Part shown: piece by piece, positions 32,597 to 35,684 of the stretch
How positions within the stretch are numbered: the stretch's first letter is position 1
How the letters are laid out: the number at the start of each line of letters is the position of its first letter
Origin: Candidatus Bathyarchaeota archaeon A05DMB-2
Lineage (GTDB): Archaea > Thermoproteota > Bathyarchaeia > Bathyarchaeales > Bathycorpusculaceae
Assembly: GCA_018475625.1 (NCBI GenBank)
Contig: JAAKEZ010000015.1
Span: 1 to 35,684 of the forward strand
Reading direction: 5' to 3'
Length of the DNA stretch: 35,684 bases
Translations under genes and position numbers: made by a program
The notes under the pieces: generated by a model
Databases searched by the model: none
Seen by the model: only the letters and a program-made list of their open reading frames with translations
What the model was told of the DNA's origin: nothing

Positions 32597-33094
32597 ATGC
32601 GTATAGGAATAATCTCAGACACACATGACAACCTGCCGATGGTTGAAAAAGCCATAAAACGACTAAACAAAGAAAAAGTCAACCTCGCCCTCCACGCAGG
32701 AGACTACGTCGCACCATTCGTAATCCCAAAATTCAAATCATTAAACGCAAAACTCATCGGCGTCTTCGGCAACAACGACGGTGACCACGAACTCCTCAAG
32801 AAACGGTTCAGCGAAACCAGCAACTGCGAAATACGCGGAAGATTCGCCTTCATAGATGCTGACGGCTTCAAAATCGCAATGCTTCACGGAGATGAACCAC
32901 AACTCCTCGACGCGCTAACTACCTGCGAAAGCTTCGACGCCGTAGTTCACGGACACGCACACACCACTGACGTCCGCAAGAAAGGAAAGACCCTAATCAT
33001 AAACCCCGGCGAAGTCTGCGGGTACCTAAGCGGCAAGAGCACACTCGCCCTACTGGACACTGAGAAAAAGGAAGCAAGAATAATCCAAATATAA
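32597..33094 (+). CDS. YfcE/MJ0936-type metallophosphoesterase
   Basis: Two-metal phosphodiesterase of 165 aa, the usual length. Metal ligands follow the calcineurin pattern: D8 and H10 (IISDTHDN), D36 (HAGDY), N60 (GNND), H97 (LHGD), H118 and H120 (VHGHAH). MJ0936 cleaves simple phosphodiesters; the natural substrate is not known. A GGTGA-type site stands ~4 bases before the ATG. It is the last gene before the 23S rRNA leader. Confidence 0.92.
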   Translation: MRIGIISDTHDNLPMVEKAIKRLNKEKVNLALHAGDYVAPFVIPKFKSLNAKLIGVFGNNDGDHELLKKRFSETSNCEIRGRFAFIDADGFKIAMLHGDEPQLLDALTTCESFDAVVHGHAHTTDVRKKGKTLIINPGEVCGYLSGKSTLALLDTEKKEARIIQI

Positions 33095-33477
33095 CCCTCC
33101 TTAAACCCTGTGTATGCGCTAAAAAACGCCAGTGCACCAGAGTATATAAAAAGCTATAGTCTTATAGAGGGGTACAACTCCCAAAAACAGCAACAAAACT
33201 GAACCACACCAAAAACCAGCAGTCAGCAGCCATACTCCAGCAACATTCAAAACCCTTATACCACACGACACAACACTTATATTAGCGACAAACGCTTCTA
33301 AAACAATCCAGCAACATAGAACATGCCATCCAAAACAGATGCAACTCCGCATCCGCACGGATGCAGGAGTGAAGGGTGAAATGAGCCTAAAAACTCATCA
33401 TGACACCACGCACAGGCAATAACAACACACCAAAGCAAGGTATTCACCAAACGCCAAACAGACACTACCATAACGGC
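33095..33477 (+). promoter_or_regulatory. Leader/promoter region of the 23S rRNA gene
   Basis: The plus strand here is C/A-rich and poor in G and T between ~33175 and 33300, unlike its surroundings. TATA-like boxes occur at 33143-33150 (tatataaa) and 33278-33285 (ttatatta); starts would fall near 33170 and 33305. The hairpin listed below follows the second. No tRNA and no 16S rRNA 3' end is found before the 23S start. Confidence 0.55.
33344..33370 (+). other. Strong hairpin in the pre-23S leader
   Basis: ACTCC-GCATCC, loop GCAC, GGATGC-A-GGAGT: 11 base pairs with a single bulged A. A second smaller stem (atgag/ctcat) follows at about 33380-33397. It may be a processing or antitermination element of the rRNA transcript. 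Confidence 0.55.

Positions 33478-35684
<2,207 letters not shown>

Overview
The window is archaeal. It carries a TATA-box binding protein with four paired-Phe positions, Pelota, a TtuA-type tRNA thiolase, an AK6-type kinase, an archaeal-style RNase P RNA and an archaeal 23S rRNA, and many genes have TATA-like boxes with little or no leader. A complete run of methanofuran biosynthesis genes together with three kinds of exported peptidase would fit a protein-degrading, H4MPT/methanofuran-using lineage such as Candidatus Bathyarchaeia. That taxon is an inference. No methyl-coenzyme M reductase gene is in the window.

Layout. 1-70 is the 3' part of a tRNA-Gly. 141-5997 encodes exported or membrane-bound proteins: an anchored surface protein, an HtrA/DegP protease, and a 1115-residue papain-type protease with Ig-like/PKD repeats and a C-terminal membrane anchor. 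6101-8469 is proB-proA (proline synthesis). 8605-12744 is an information-processing block: pelota, TBP, a nucleotidyltransferase, ttuA, a DUF1922 zinc ribbon and a nuclease-like protein. 12761-15050 holds two broken genes around an AK6 kinase, and then RNase P RNA. 15256-19172 holds an SGNH hydrolase, an anchored protein, a G1 (eqolisin) peptidase, a flavodoxin, a PRC-barrel protein and a thioredoxin-like protein. 19318-20415 is a divergent pair: a small coiled-coil gene that needs a -1 frameshift, and a shortened Pelota/eRF1-like protein. 20404-26138 is a HisA-like gene facing mfnB-mfnA-mfnD-mfnF-mfnE, which is almost the whole methanofuran pathway; mfnC is not here. 26506-31177 holds a small membrane protein, a second PRC-like protein, a HAD phosphatase, a membrane glycosyltransferase, a dead winged-helix gene and an exported glycosidase-like protein. 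31261-33094 holds a decayed gene, a 37-aa small protein, a winged-helix regulator and a phosphodiesterase. From about 33478 to the window end is the first ~2.2 kb of 23S rRNA, with no 16S gene upstream of it.

How the genes fit together. MfnB makes the furan precursor. MfnA makes tyramine and MfnD glutamylates it. MfnE activates the furan and MfnF joins the two halves. The HtrA, papain-type and eqolisin enzymes, the SGNH hydrolase and the glycosidase-like protein carry signal or membrane segments and probably act on extracellular polymers. Genes are tightly packed, with several convergent pairs overlapping by 3-12 bases, and TTG/GTG starts are common, especially in the mfn region.

Several small genes are broken by single-base frame changes or stops while the long genes are intact. 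Each of these is annotated separately because assembly error and real decay cannot be told apart from sequence alone.
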